This document shows, one piece after another, positions 51,083 to 58,687 of a stretch of DNA of 64,000 nt. Position numbers and translations under genes: made by a program. A model generated the notes under the pieces. That model was not told the origin of the DNA and did no database searches. It saw only the letters and a program-made list of their open reading frames with translations. Numbering within the stretch: position 1 is the first letter of the stretch; each line of letters begins with the position of its first letter. The stretch is from Candidatus Prevotella equi (GTDB taxonomy: Bacteria > Bacteroidota > Bacteroidia > Bacteroidales > Bacteroidaceae): contig JAGHTW010000054.1 in the NCBI GenBank assembly GCA_018065145.1, forward strand, positions 1 to 64,000. The letters are read 5' to 3'.

Positions 51083-51948
51083 TAGAAGTCGCTGTCGTTA
51101 TTCTGTGTCTGAGCCTGTGCAGGTGCTTCTGGCGCAGGGTCGTTCTTGATTTCACCTGTTTCCGCGTCTACGTTTACAGGTGCTTCTGGAAGTGCTTCTG
51201 GAGCGTCTACAACCTCTTCATAGTCCGCTATCTCGTCGGTAGATTCTGGGGCGTTAGGGTCGTCAGAATTATCAGCAAACCTACTGTTTTCTGGGTGTGA
51301 ATTGACGAGCATATTACATACAGAGTTAATGATAGTCTTCTGCACCATACGTTCCTCGAACTGCTTGTGGACAGATTGGGTCTTACTTGAACTTTTAGAC
51401 CATGCCGCCAGTATTTGACGTTTGGTCATAATATGGAGTTCGTTGTGGCTGCCATCAAGGGTTGGGGCGTAGAGATAAGCACCCACAAAATCATTATCAA
51501 GGTTTTCGAGTTTTTGTTCATGCTTGACGAGTTTCTTTTCTCCTGTTGCTGGGTCTACTTCAAACAAAAACTCGTCTCCTTCGCGAACAACAACCGCACG
51601 CGGATTCCACTGAGGGTAGATACGTCGAGCCTCTTTTACACGACCAAAATACGAAGGGGTCATACATAGTTTGTTGCCTCTAACGACCATATAGCAAGAT
51701 TTATCTGCAACAGACAGACCTCTGAGACACATTTCAAAGAGTGCTGACTGAATACTTGCAGTAGTACAAACGTCAAGTGCTGGCTTACCGTCTTTGTCTT
51801 TTACCTCCTGTAAAGTAAGGAGTGATGCTTTTACTGCGTTGGTAACATTGTAACCCTCTGGGAGGCAAAGACCAACTTTTGACATGTCGTCAATGCGACT
51901 AAGTACCAAGTCGCCTACGTTTTTAGAACTTTGTTTTACGTCTGCCAT
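51082..51948 (-). CDS. recT: RecT-family single-strand annealing protein
   Basis: 288 aa. Promotes annealing of complementary strands in phage recombination. The RecT core is visible from about residue 15 to 215 (CTTASIQSALFEMCLRGLS, YFGRVKEARR, MTKRQILAAWSKSS, FEERMVQKTIINSVCNML). The last 70 residues are an acidic Ala/Pro/Glu/Asp linker ending in DSDF, which may contact SSB. It is grouped with the Rad50-like ATPase and the SSB, forming a recombination module. Confidence 0.92.
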   Translation of the reverse strand: MADVKQSSKNVGDLVLSRIDDMSKVGLCLPEGYNVTNAVKASLLTLQEVKDKDGKPALDVCTTASIQSALFEMCLRGLSVADKSCYMVVRGNKLCMTPSYFGRVKEARRIYPQWNPRAVVVREGDEFLFEVDPATGEKKLVKHEQKLENLDNDFVGAYLYAPTLDGSHNELHIMTKRQILAAWSKSSSKTQSVHKQFEERMVQKTIINSVCNMLVNSHPENSRFADNSDDPNAPESTDEIADYEEVVDAPEALPEAPVNVDAETGEIKNDPAPEAPAQAQTQNNDSDF

Positions 51949-51950
51949 AG

Positions 51951-52166
51951 TTATCCGTTGTTTGAAGGGTCTTCACTTACGTCAACCATACGGTCTGCGA
52001 TAGCGTATGCACGACTGGCGATACGAGTAGGGTCGACTCTTACGAAAGAGTAGTACGAAAATCCGAACATTCTCTTGATACGATTCCACAGTGTAATGTG
52101 AGTCTTGCATTCCTCCTTGAGGAGTACCTGCATTGCACAAAGTGCGAGGTTGTCTCTGTTTGTCAT
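51951..52166 (-). CDS. Small hypothetical protein (71 aa)
   Basis: Two bases upstream of RecT. Basic, helical, with Cys pairs (LALCAMQVLLKEECKT). No family recognised. Confidence 0.55.
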   Translation of the reverse strand: MTNRDNLALCAMQVLLKEECKTHITLWNRIKRMFGFSYYSFVRVDPTRIASRAYAIADRMVDVSEDPSNNG

Positions 52167-52195
52167 AATTGTTGTTTTTTTTTAGAGTTTATGAA

Positions 52196-52573
52196 TTAAA
52201 AATCACCATAAAGTATTTGGTCGAGTTTTTTAAGATTGCCGTCTCTGTGTTTCTCCTTTTTACGGAATACGCACTTCATAAATCCGAAGATATTACGTGG
52301 CTTATAGCCAAGTTCTATCAACTCTTTCTGTATCTCTTCCTTTGGACTTTGTACGAGATAATGGCTTTGTCCGAATTGACTTATTTTAGTAGGCATAGCC
52401 GAGGCATAGAAGAATATGCCACGGTTGCCTTTTTTCTTGGAGAGATACATACCATTGAGGCGCATAGGAATAACCAGACAGTCCTCCATTATTCCGTTGA
52501 CCTCACGCTTTTCAATTTCTGCGCCAAAGAAATCTGCGAAGTTCATCTTTAGGCTATATCCTATTGCGTCCAT
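52196..52573 (-). CDS. Hypothetical protein in the recombination module (125 aa)
   Basis: Starts just after the ATPase stop. Residues 20-75 are beta-rich (DCLVIPMRLNGMYLSKKKGNRG) and the C-terminus is basic. I recall short proteins of this look between RecT and SbcC-like genes in Bacteroidales phages, but no function is known. Confidence 0.6.
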   Translation of the reverse strand: MDAIGYSLKMNFADFFGAEIEKREVNGIMEDCLVIPMRLNGMYLSKKKGNRGIFFYASAMPTKISQFGQSHYLVQSPKEEIQKELIELGYKPRNIFGFMKCVFRKKEKHRDGNLKKLDQILYGDF

Positions 52574-52574
52574 A

Positions 52575-54539
52575 TTACATTTCTGTTAGAGTTAAATCTG
52601 AGTTGTCTACTTTGAGGGCGATAATCTGGCGGTCAGATACAATCTCTCTGTCTGCGCTCACGCTTTCGTAGTCGTCTACGAAGAGAGGAAGGTTGAGACC
52701 ATAGAACTTACAGAAGGCATTGCTGACATCAACACCTGCGGTAATCGTGCCCTCCTTGTTGAGTGTAGCAGCCCGTCTACCGTCCATCGTGATTACGCAG
52801 TTAGGAGCAAGGCTACCGTCCTTCTTGACGGAGAACATAGACACGTGGCACTTGTCGAAGAAGTTGTTGACGCGCTTGCCTACAATATCGGCTTTCTCCT
52901 GTTCGTATGCCACAAGTTGCTGTTCAATCTTTTCGAGTGAAGCGCGTTCCTGCGCCATTGCCTTCATTTCTGCCTTTACTGCGTCAATTTGTTGTGTCTG
53001 TCGGGTATAGAGACCACGTTGACCTGCGACACGAATTACCTCGTCAATCTTTTCGTTGAGTTCCTTGATACGAGTGTCCTGTGCGGTTGTATCAATGGTA
53101 GGCAGTTCTGGCATAGTCTTTTGAGTATCTTCAATAGATTTCTGAATTTCGTGGCACTTGTCTGTGTTCTCGAAAGGAACAGTATCCATTATAGCCTTAT
53201 GAAGTTTCACGCGGACATCGTCTACGTTGACGTATGTATGTTGTTGCAGTCCTGCGTCCACATCCTTCTGAGCGAGTTCAATGTCAGCTTTGAGGGTTTC
53301 GATACTCTGTTTGAGTTGCAGTCCCTCATTCTTGTTATTCTCACGGTCACGCTCTTTCTGTGCATCGAACTTAGCCTTGTTTTCAGCTATCTTTTCCTCG
53401 CTGAGAGGAGCACCGCAATAAGAGCAGACATTGTCGGAGAACTCACGAGACTTAATTGCGATATTCTCAGTACGAAGTTCCTGTAATCTGACTTCCATTT
53501 TTTCCAAACGAGCCTTATTGCTTATAATAGACTGTTGTTTCTGTTCGTAGAGACGCTTGGAGGCAGCGTTTTCTCTTGCAAGAACATCGTTCTTTGCGTT
53601 GGCAGTTGCTATCTCGTTCTCCATACCCGAACGCAACTCCTGTTGCTTCTTATTGTAGGCAATCTTTGCTTCACGCAAGTCACGTTCAAGTTTTTCTATT
53701 TCCTTGTAGACTTCTTCACGCTTCTTTGCGATGTCTGCAATAGGTGCTTGCATATCACGGATTTCTGCCTGTACCTTGTCACGCTCTTCTTTGAGAGTGT
53801 TGAGTGCGAGTTCGGCATCTACAATACTTTTGAGGTCTATGAGGTTCTTCTGCAAGACCTCTAACTCTACGGTCTTCTCGCCCTTTGTATTCTCAGTACC
53901 CAAGGCTTTCTTTAATGGCAGGAGTAATGTCTTCAGACGTTCAAGGAGTTCTTCTGCGGTATACTTCTTGAACTGGTCGAAAAGTTCCGTGTAGTCGCCT
54001 GTGTAGTCGCTATCAGAGATTTTTCCTGCGATATTTGCGAGATACTTGCGCTGAACCTTCCAGTCCTCTACGAGATAGAGGAAGTGCTGAGTGTTAAGCA
54101 TACACTTGACCATATCAACAGGAGCAAGGTTGTCTTCTACCCACTTCTTGAACTCCGTTGCTGTGCGGTCAATGCCGTCAATGCTGAATGAGTAATCATC
54201 GGAGTTCTTGCGCTCGAACTCTTCCTTGCCACGTGGACGTGTCCAACCCATACGTGCGCTACGCTTTAACTCGTACTCCAAGTCGTCTATCTGGAGTACG
54301 GCAGATACTTCCGCAGGAATGGCTGTGTCGTGGGTGTATTCAACCGTTGTGTCGAAGAGATTGAAGTTAGCACGGTCTTCATCGTCATAGCCTGTGAGAA
54401 GCCACAGAAAGGCGTTCTTGACCGTTGATTTACCACAACGATTACGTCCAGACAATACATTCTTCTCGCCGAAGGCAAATTCAAAGGACTTGCTTCGGAA
54501 GTTCTGGACACTAATCTTTTTAAGAATTACTTTTTTCAT
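52575..54539 (-). CDS. Rad50/SbcC-like ATPase with zinc hook
   Basis: 654 aa. Walker A GRNRCGKST (about 31-39), long coiled coil (about 220-560) interrupted by a CSYC hook (C372, C375), and Walker B LPLFVDDYESV (about 617-627). This is the SMC/Rad50 layout used with an exonuclease to process DNA ends; the partner nuclease may be one of the PD-(D/E)xK proteins further on. The start codon lies 4-5 nt after the -7 box of a promoter, so the mRNA is probably leaderless. Confidence 0.9.
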   Translation of the reverse strand: MKKVILKKISVQNFRSKSFEFAFGEKNVLSGRNRCGKSTVKNAFLWLLTGYDDEDRANFNLFDTTVEYTHDTAIPAEVSAVLQIDDLEYELKRSARMGWTRPRGKEEFERKNSDDYSFSIDGIDRTATEFKKWVEDNLAPVDMVKCMLNTQHFLYLVEDWKVQRKYLANIAGKISDSDYTGDYTELFDQFKKYTAEELLERLKTLLLPLKKALGTENTKGEKTVELEVLQKNLIDLKSIVDAELALNTLKEERDKVQAEIRDMQAPIADIAKKREEVYKEIEKLERDLREAKIAYNKKQQELRSGMENEIATANAKNDVLARENAASKRLYEQKQQSIISNKARLEKMEVRLQELRTENIAIKSREFSDNVCSYCGAPLSEEKIAENKAKFDAQKERDRENNKNEGLQLKQSIETLKADIELAQKDVDAGLQQHTYVNVDDVRVKLHKAIMDTVPFENTDKCHEIQKSIEDTQKTMPELPTIDTTAQDTRIKELNEKIDEVIRVAGQRGLYTRQTQQIDAVKAEMKAMAQERASLEKIEQQLVAYEQEKADIVGKRVNNFFDKCHVSMFSVKKDGSLAPNCVITMDGRRAATLNKEGTITAGVDVSNAFCKFYGLNLPLFVDDYESVSADREIVSDRQIIALKVDNSDLTLTEM

Positions 54540-54543
54540 AGTG

Positions 54544-54575
54544 CAAAGTTACTAAAATTTTATGAATTATGCAAA
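54544..54575 (-). promoter_or_regulatory. Bacteroidetes-type promoter for the Rad50-like/RecT operon
   Basis: On the - strand TTTG (54572-54575), 20-nt spacer, TAACTTTG (54544-54551), and the ATG at 54539 four bases beyond. It overlaps the end of the recombinase gene. Confidence 0.85.
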
Positions 54576-55286
54576 TAATTTCTTACATTTCGCATACATA
54601 GCACGGAAGCGAGGTATATCGTATTCCATACCTGTAGCGGTCTTGATGTTGTTTCGGTTGAGTTCGTCTACGAATACCTGTGCGTCCTTTGCCTTGTAAG
54701 CACGTCCGTACATCTTTTCAAGGGTCTTGACGAACTGCCAGAAACGCTTGTTGTTTTCGTTTGACTTAGCGGCTTCTTTCTTTGCCTTGCAGGAAGCCGT
54801 GTTAGCCGCCTTACAAGCCACGGCACGAGTAGTACCCGTATTCTTGCCGTAGTTCTCACTCCAAGTCTCGCCACGGTCTTTCTTTGCTTTCAGAGCTGCC
54901 TTGGTACGTGAACTAATAAGTTCTCTTTCATACTGAGCAACAGAAGCAAAAACACCGAGTATCATTGTGTTTACAACTGGCATATCTACAAAGTGAATAT
55001 CAATACCAGTGTTAATAACCTTAAAGGTAAACTCGACATCGCGTGCCAATCTGTCTAATTTGTTTATAACCAGCGTATTACCCGTTTCTTTACAGTAATC
55101 TATTGCCGCCCACAAACCCTTACGTGTGCGAGATTTGCCACTTTCAATGTCTTGAAAGACTTTATCAACACTTCCGTTCTGAGAATTAATGTAATTAGTA
55201 CAAGCTGCAAGCTGACCTTCCAAGCCTAATTTTGAATCTCCTTGCTTGGTTGTACTAACACGAATGTAAATTGCGAATTTTTTCAT
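54567..55286 (-). CDS. Serine recombinase (resolvase/invertase family)
   Basis: 239 aa from MKKFAIYIRVST at 55286; an upstream extension to 55328 is unlikely. The catalytic Ser is in IYIRVSTTKQGDSKLGLEGQ, followed by the active-site region INKLDRLARD and the long helix YERELISSRTKAALKAKK. The C-terminal 80 residues are a small basic DNA-binding region, so it belongs to the short resolvase/invertase class, not the large serine integrases. Acts on DNA sites for integration, resolution or inversion; no att or inversion sites were recognised nearby. Confidence 0.9.
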   Translation of the reverse strand: MKKFAIYIRVSTTKQGDSKLGLEGQLAACTNYINSQNGSVDKVFQDIESGKSRTRKGLWAAIDYCKETGNTLVINKLDRLARDVEFTFKVINTGIDIHFVDMPVVNTMILGVFASVAQYERELISSRTKAALKAKKDRGETWSENYGKNTGTTRAVACKAANTASCKAKKEAAKSNENNKRFWQFVKTLEKMYGRAYKAKDAQVFVDELNRNNIKTATGMEYDIPRFRAMYAKCKKLFA

Positions 55287-55390
55287 ACTAAAAAAATAAG
55301 GCAAGGTGTTCATTAAGGTCTCGCACACCTCAACTACTTACCATGCCCATTATGTTTCTGTTCGATAGGTGCGAGCTATCTTTATATTTG

Positions 55391-55464
55391 TATGGGAAGA
55401 GAGACTCGAACTCCCGACCACCTCAGCCCAAGTGAGGTACGCTAACCAACTGCGCTATTCCCAT
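55391..55464 (-). tRNA. tRNA-Pro (anticodon TGG)
   Basis: Cloverleaf with acceptor ATGGGAA/TTCCCAT, D stem GCGC/GCGT, anticodon stem CCTCA/TGAGG around loop CTTGGGC, T stem GGGAG/CTCTC. CCA is not encoded. First gene after the recombinase in the - strand order, last of the tRNA cluster. Confidence 0.9.
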
Positions 55465-55470
55465 AAATAG

Positions 55471-55544
55471 TTGCGAAGGGGAGGCTCGAACTCCCGACCT
55501 CAAGGTTATGAACCTTGCGAGCTACCAACTGCTCTACCTCCGCG
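55471..55544 (-). tRNA. tRNA-Met (anticodon CAT), initiator-like acceptor
   Basis: Anticodon stem CAAGG/CCTTG around TTCATAA; T stem GGGAG/CTCCC. The acceptor reads CGCGGAG/CTTCGCA with a C1-A72 mismatch, as in initiator tRNAs, but the anticodon stem lacks the three G-C pairs. There is one extra base between the acceptor and D stem. A CAT tRNA could also be a tRNA-Ile2. Confidence 0.8.
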
Positions 55545-55550
55545 ATATTG

Positions 55551-55626
55551 CGCCCCTTGCAGGACTTGAACCTGCGCCATCCAGACAGATAACTGCCACG
55601 GCTCTAACCAACTGAGCTAAAGGGAC
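55551..55626 (-). tRNA. tRNA-like gene with abnormal anticodon arm
   Basis: Acceptor GTCCCTT/AAGGGGC, D arm GCTC/GAGC and T arm GCAGG/CCTGC around TTCAAGT are normal. The anticodon arm is not: the best fold is GGCAG/CTGTC with a four-base loop TTAT, plus two surplus bases. A reading with anticodon TAT (Ile) is the closest normal option. It may be a decayed or modified tRNA. Confidence 0.65.
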
Positions 55627-55633
55627 TGGTGGG

Positions 55634-55709
55634 TGATGAGAGTTGGATTTGCACCAACGACCTTCGGAGTTACAATATCCGACGCTCTAACTAACTGAGC
55701 TATCTCAAA
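55634..55709 (-). tRNA. tRNA-Thr-like (anticodon TGT), divergent
   Basis: D arm GCTC/GAGC, anticodon stem TCGGA/TCCGA with a 9-nt loop containing TTGTAA (anticodon TGT), T stem GTTGG/CCAAC. The T loop reads TGCAAAT, with G at position 55 in place of the nearly invariant T. The acceptor stem is incomplete (TTTGAGA against TCTCATC). First gene of the cluster after the promoter. Confidence 0.7.
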
Positions 55710-55716
55710 ACCGATG

Positions 55717-55749
55717 CAAAGTTACGACTTTTTTTCTGATACCACCAAA
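55717..55749 (-). promoter_or_regulatory. Bacteroidetes-type promoter for the tRNA cluster
   Basis: On the - strand TTTG (55746-55749), 21-nt spacer, TAACTTTG (55717-55724), just upstream of the tRNA-Thr-like gene. It could also transcribe the serine recombinase beyond the tRNAs. Confidence 0.8.
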
Positions 55750-55763
55750 AAAGTTTATAACTC

Positions 55764-56069
55764 TTAACTTTCTTTAACGCTTTGTTTCTGGTATTCGATT
55801 TCTACCAGACCAAGCACGGCGTAAACAGCGGTGTCAAGTATAGTCTCTTCAATACCTTCGTCAGTAACCTGCAAATCGCCAGTTTTGGCAAAGGCGGTCA
55901 ACCTGTCAACTTTGTCACCTAAACGTATGGCGAGACTGGTCAAACCGAAGTTCTCAAAACCTTTCTCAAAACTTGATTTACCGTTCACGCTGTAATCGTG
56001 ATTTTTCTTCTTGTAGGTCTCAAACATCTTGCCCAAGATGTCGGCGAATATTTCTGGCTTTGTTTTCAT
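55764..56069 (-). CDS. DUF1599 protein (nucleotide-modification-associated domain 1)
   Basis: 101 aa. The pattern YKKKNHDYSVNGKSSFEKGF, FGLTSLAIRLGDKVDRLTAF fits DUF1599, a small helical domain often found near phage nucleotide and DNA-modification genes. Role presumed in nucleotide metabolism; biochemical activity not established. Confidence 0.8.
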   Translation of the reverse strand: MKTKPEIFADILGKMFETYKKKNHDYSVNGKSSFEKGFENFGLTSLAIRLGDKVDRLTAFAKTGDLQVTDEGIEETILDTAVYAVLGLVEIEYQKQSVKES

Positions 56070-56190
56070 AGTTATCGCAATCTGTTATGTTTTGATATTC
56101 AACGTATGCTTTCTTCGATGTGCAATACGCACCGCCGATACATTCACGTTTATGACGGCACGTATTGCATAATGAGTTGTTATGCTTCAT
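56020..56190 (-). CDS. Cys-rich zinc-finger-like protein (56 aa)
   Basis: MKHNNSLCNTCRHKRECIGG then YCTSKKA and DCDNYE: two CxxC-like pairs suit a small zinc-binding domain. Overlaps both neighbours (50 and 11 bases), which lowers confidence, but the Cys pattern supports it. Confidence 0.55.
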   Translation of the reverse strand: MKHNNSLCNTCRHKRECIGGAYCTSKKAYVEYQNITDCDNYENKARNIRRHLGQDV

Positions 56191-56626
56191 GCTCGAATAC
56201 GTCAAGAATGTTAGTTTCTGAAATCTTGGCGATTTCAAAGTCCATCATGGTCTTATCATAGACTTCAGAGATATTTTTTCTGGCGTTCTCGAAGGTGTTA
56301 CTTTGAACGAGGTGATGGATAATGTTCTTCTTTTCCTTACCTGTCTTTTCGTCAACGGTGATTAAGTTTATTTTGGCGTGATACCACTTGTCGTCAGCAG
56401 GTTTCTCTGTGAAGAACACCTCACGGTAAGGTGCAATCTTTTCGGCTACGATGTCGAAATCTCCGTTGATAAATGCTGAAACTTCGTCCGTCACACATGC
56501 TTCGGCTTCGGAGAAACCGAGTGCGTCTACTACGAACTGTTCAGTTACTTTTTTGGTAGTGCCGTCCTCCGACATTTTATCGTAGCGCACTTTACACTCA
56601 AACCATTTAGAATTTAATGTCTTCAT
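56180..56626 (-). CDS. DUF4494 family protein
   Basis: 148 aa. WFECKVRYDKMSEDGTTKKV followed by TEQFVVDALGFSEAEACV and WYHAKINLITVDEKTGKEKK are the hallmarks of DUF4494, a family common in Bacteroidetes and their phages. Two-domain beta-rich protein. Function unknown; its neighbours are SSB and DUF1599. Confidence 0.88.
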   Translation of the reverse strand: MKTLNSKWFECKVRYDKMSEDGTTKKVTEQFVVDALGFSEAEACVTDEVSAFINGDFDIVAEKIAPYREVFFTEKPADDKWYHAKINLITVDEKTGKEKKNIIHHLVQSNTFENARKNISEVYDKTMMDFEIAKISETNILDVFEHEA

Positions 56627-56646
56627 TGTACTTTTCTTTTATATGA

Positions 56647-57045
56647 TTAAAAAATGTCGTCGCTTGCTGGTTGGCTGGAACTAACAGAAGTTCCTTGATT
56701 AGACTGATTAGGGCTTTGATTCGAGGGGGGTGGTGCTGGCTGTGCCTGTTGCTGCTGTGCTGCATTAGCATCAACGTGTTCTACCTTCCACGCTGTGACA
56801 TTGTTGAAATACTTACCGTTATACTCACGGCACTCTATTTCAAGATGCGCTTCTACGAGGTCTCCGCTATGTATGGCGAACTCGTTAATCTTATCCTCGC
56901 CGAAGACGTTGAACAACACCTTTCTTGGGTATCTCTCTTCGGTCTGAATGATGTACTCGCGGCTCTTCCATTCCGTACCGCGTTGACTTACTCCAGAGCG
57001 TATAGGCAATGCCATAATCGCTCTACCTGTCACAATTAAATCCAT
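56647..57045 (-). CDS. Single-stranded DNA-binding protein, DUF3127-like
   Basis: 132 aa. OB-fold pattern GTEWKSREYIIQTEERYPRK, VLFNVFGEDKINEF, LEIECREYNGKYFNNVTAWK as in DUF3127 SSB-like proteins of Bacteroidetes. A Gln/Pro/Ser/Asn linker ends in the acidic tip DDIF, like the SSB C-terminal peptide that recruits partners. Likely the phage SSB acting with RecT and the primase-helicase. Confidence 0.88.
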   Translation of the reverse strand: MDLIVTGRAIMALPIRSGVSQRGTEWKSREYIIQTEERYPRKVLFNVFGEDKINEFAIHSGDLVEAHLEIECREYNGKYFNNVTAWKVEHVDANAAQQQQAQPAPPPSNQSPNQSNQGTSVSSSQPASDDIF

Positions 57046-57050
57046 TGTTG

Positions 57051-57578
57051 TTAATTTTTGTTGTCGTTATTGTTTTGGTAATTTTCTAATACTTTGTCTG
57101 CGAGTGTCCAGTAACGCATATTGCCAAGTCTTGCAATCTTTAACTGTTCTTCAATGTAGAGTTTATTGCTTTCCTTGTTTATACCTTTCAGCATAGAGAT
57201 AGACGGTGCTGGAGCGTACACTTGTATAAAACCTCCTTCAGAATATGTCAGCATTCCACATTTAGGCTTATTGCCGTGGAATGACCTCAGTATGGCTTCC
57301 CAACTTTTCTCTGCGATAGACTTTGGGACTGCGTAGTACATGTGCTCCACTTTGTTCTCGTAGTGGTTGGTTGTCTTTGCAAAGTCTGCCAAGAGGTCTT
57401 GATAACTTCTCTTGATTTCTATCTCTGTAAGGTAGCCTGACGGTGTCATAACAAGCAGGTCGGCTTCGTGGGTATTGAAGAACCCCCAAGACACGTTAGG
57501 CACAACGATGTTCTTGCGCCAACCAGAGTATGTTGCGAGATAAAATTCTATCTCATGTATATTCAGTTTGGTATCCAT
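57051..57578 (-). CDS. PD-(D/E)xK nuclease-like protein (MmcB/DUF8052-like)
   Basis: Start MDTKLNIHEIEFYLATYSGW at 57578 leaves one base after the previous stop. HEADLLVMTPSGYLTEIEIKRSYQDLLADF contains the Asp...Glu-x-Lys core of restriction-like nucleases. 175 aa. It could be the end-processing nuclease for the Rad50-like ATPase or a DNA repair enzyme. Confidence 0.78.
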   Translation of the reverse strand: MDTKLNIHEIEFYLATYSGWRKNIVVPNVSWGFFNTHEADLLVMTPSGYLTEIEIKRSYQDLLADFAKTTNHYENKVEHMYYAVPKSIAEKSWEAILRSFHGNKPKCGMLTYSEGGFIQVYAPAPSISMLKGINKESNKLYIEEQLKIARLGNMRYWTLADKVLENYQNNNDNKN

Positions 57579-57579
57579 A

Positions 57580-57798
57580 TCAAGAAAGGCTTTGAATAGC
57601 TGACTTACGGCATTCCTGCACAATTTTACATATATCTCCGTTCAACTGGTCTTGTCTTACAAGTGGGATATCCTTGTAGCAGATATAAAGTTGTCCGTTA
57701 AACTCTCTAACTTGAATACTGTCGTTGTATTCGCGCTTCTTGTCGTTTAGGTCGTTTTTGTTAACCCAATCGAGGTAGATTTTGATAGGATTTCTCAT
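57580..57798 (-). CDS. Small hypothetical protein (72 aa)
   Basis: MRNPIKIYLDWVNKNDLNDK at 57798 is preferred over an upstream start in the Lys-rich leader. Basic N-terminal helix, Cys-containing C-terminus. No family recognised. Confidence 0.55.
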   Translation of the reverse strand: MRNPIKIYLDWVNKNDLNDKKREYNDSIQVREFNGQLYICYKDIPLVRQDQLNGDICKIVQECRKSAIQSLS

Positions 57799-57823
57799 TT
57801 TTTTCTTCTTTTTTTTGTGTAAA

Positions 57824-57855
57824 AGAAGACCGCAAGACAATCTTTACGGTCTTCT
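57824..57855 (-). terminator. Leader hairpin upstream of the nuclease unit
   Basis: AGAAGACCG pairs perfectly with CGGTCTTCT (9 bp), followed on the - strand by TTTTAC. It lies between the promoter at 57898-57928 and the gene start at 57798, so it may attenuate transcription. Confidence 0.6.
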
Positions 57856-57897
57856 GCTAATTAACTTAATAACTTATTAAACTAACCTAAACATTTG

Positions 57898-57928
57898 CAA
57901 AGGTAGTAAAAGTTTTTTATACGGCAAA
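57898..57928 (-). promoter_or_regulatory. Bacteroidetes-type promoter
   Basis: On the - strand TTTG (57925-57928), 19-nt spacer, TACCTTTG (57898-57905). It starts the unit containing the PD-(D/E)xK nuclease, SSB and DUF4494 genes. Confidence 0.85.
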
Positions 57929-57933
57929 ATTTA

Positions 57934-58119
57934 TTAACTATTTTTTAGGATGTAACAATCCTTTTCCGCACCAAATGTGAGTAGAGAACCAGACGGCTCA
58001 CTGCGTACATCAATAACCATTATCTCATTAAAGAGGTCGTACTGAACTCTGTAGCGGCTCTCCTTGTAACAAACTATCTGCTTGTTATCAAGTGCTTCTT
58101 TGATTTCTTCTCTTGTCAT
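57934..58119 (-). CDS. Small hypothetical protein (61 aa)
   Basis: Start at 58119 gives an ATGA overlap with ThyX; a Met at 58128 is possible. Mixed alpha/beta (MTREEIKEALDNKQIVCYKE). Unknown function. Confidence 0.6.
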   Translation of the reverse strand: MTREEIKEALDNKQIVCYKESRYRVQYDLFNEIMVIDVRSEPSGSLLTFGAEKDCYILKNS

Positions 58120-58670
58120 ACCTTCCAATATTCTTTAAGTTCATTCTGAAATGCTTCTGTTTTGTCGTAGCCACAACACTGTGCTTCTGGACATCGCCCA
58201 CGGTAGCAACACTCACGTCTCATAACGCTTGCAACCACAGGGTCTATTTCTTCAATAGCCTCCCTAATCTTATACCAAGCCAAGCGCGTCTCTGGGTGCG
58301 CTTTGTGGCACAATCTTTTGCGGCTAATATTAACGAGTGCCTGTGCGTTGGCAGAAAACTGTACTCCTACCAGTGCGTCCTGCTTTAACTCGCTTCTTGG
58401 AGTGCCAGACGTTGTACGGTCTTCTCTCTGGGTGGTTACGAATTTCTCAACACCCATAAAATGTCTTACGAGGTGCATGACTACGTAGTAGGGAACATCT
58501 GTCAACTGAATGTCGAACTCAAGCAGACGGAAAGGAGAATGTTCACTTAATGCAATCTTTTTCTTCCATTGGTCGGAGGGTTCGTGACCCAACTCTTCTT
58601 TGTGTGCGGTAAAACGTGCGGCATTTACTACACGTTCCCAACCTGTGATTTTTTTGACTTTTACTTTCAT
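58116..58670 (-). CDS. thyX: FAD-dependent thymidylate synthase-like protein
   Basis: 184 aa. ALSEHSPFRLLEFDIQLTDVP and HLVRHFMGVEKFVTTQREDR correspond to the ThyX core; the usual RHRxxSxNExSxRY signature is diverged, and the substrate-binding end CHKAHPETRLAWYKI is recognisable. A Cys-rich tail (MRRECCYRGRCPEAQCCGYD) is an addition not typical of ThyX. It would make dTMP for phage DNA, fitting with dUTPase. Confidence 0.75.
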   Translation of the reverse strand: MKVKVKKITGWERVVNAARFTAHKEELGHEPSDQWKKKIALSEHSPFRLLEFDIQLTDVPYYVVMHLVRHFMGVEKFVTTQREDRTTSGTPRSELKQDALVGVQFSANAQALVNISRKRLCHKAHPETRLAWYKIREAIEEIDPVVASVMRRECCYRGRCPEAQCCGYDKTEAFQNELKEYWKV

Positions 58671-58687
58671 AAGCGTTGTTTTCGTAT

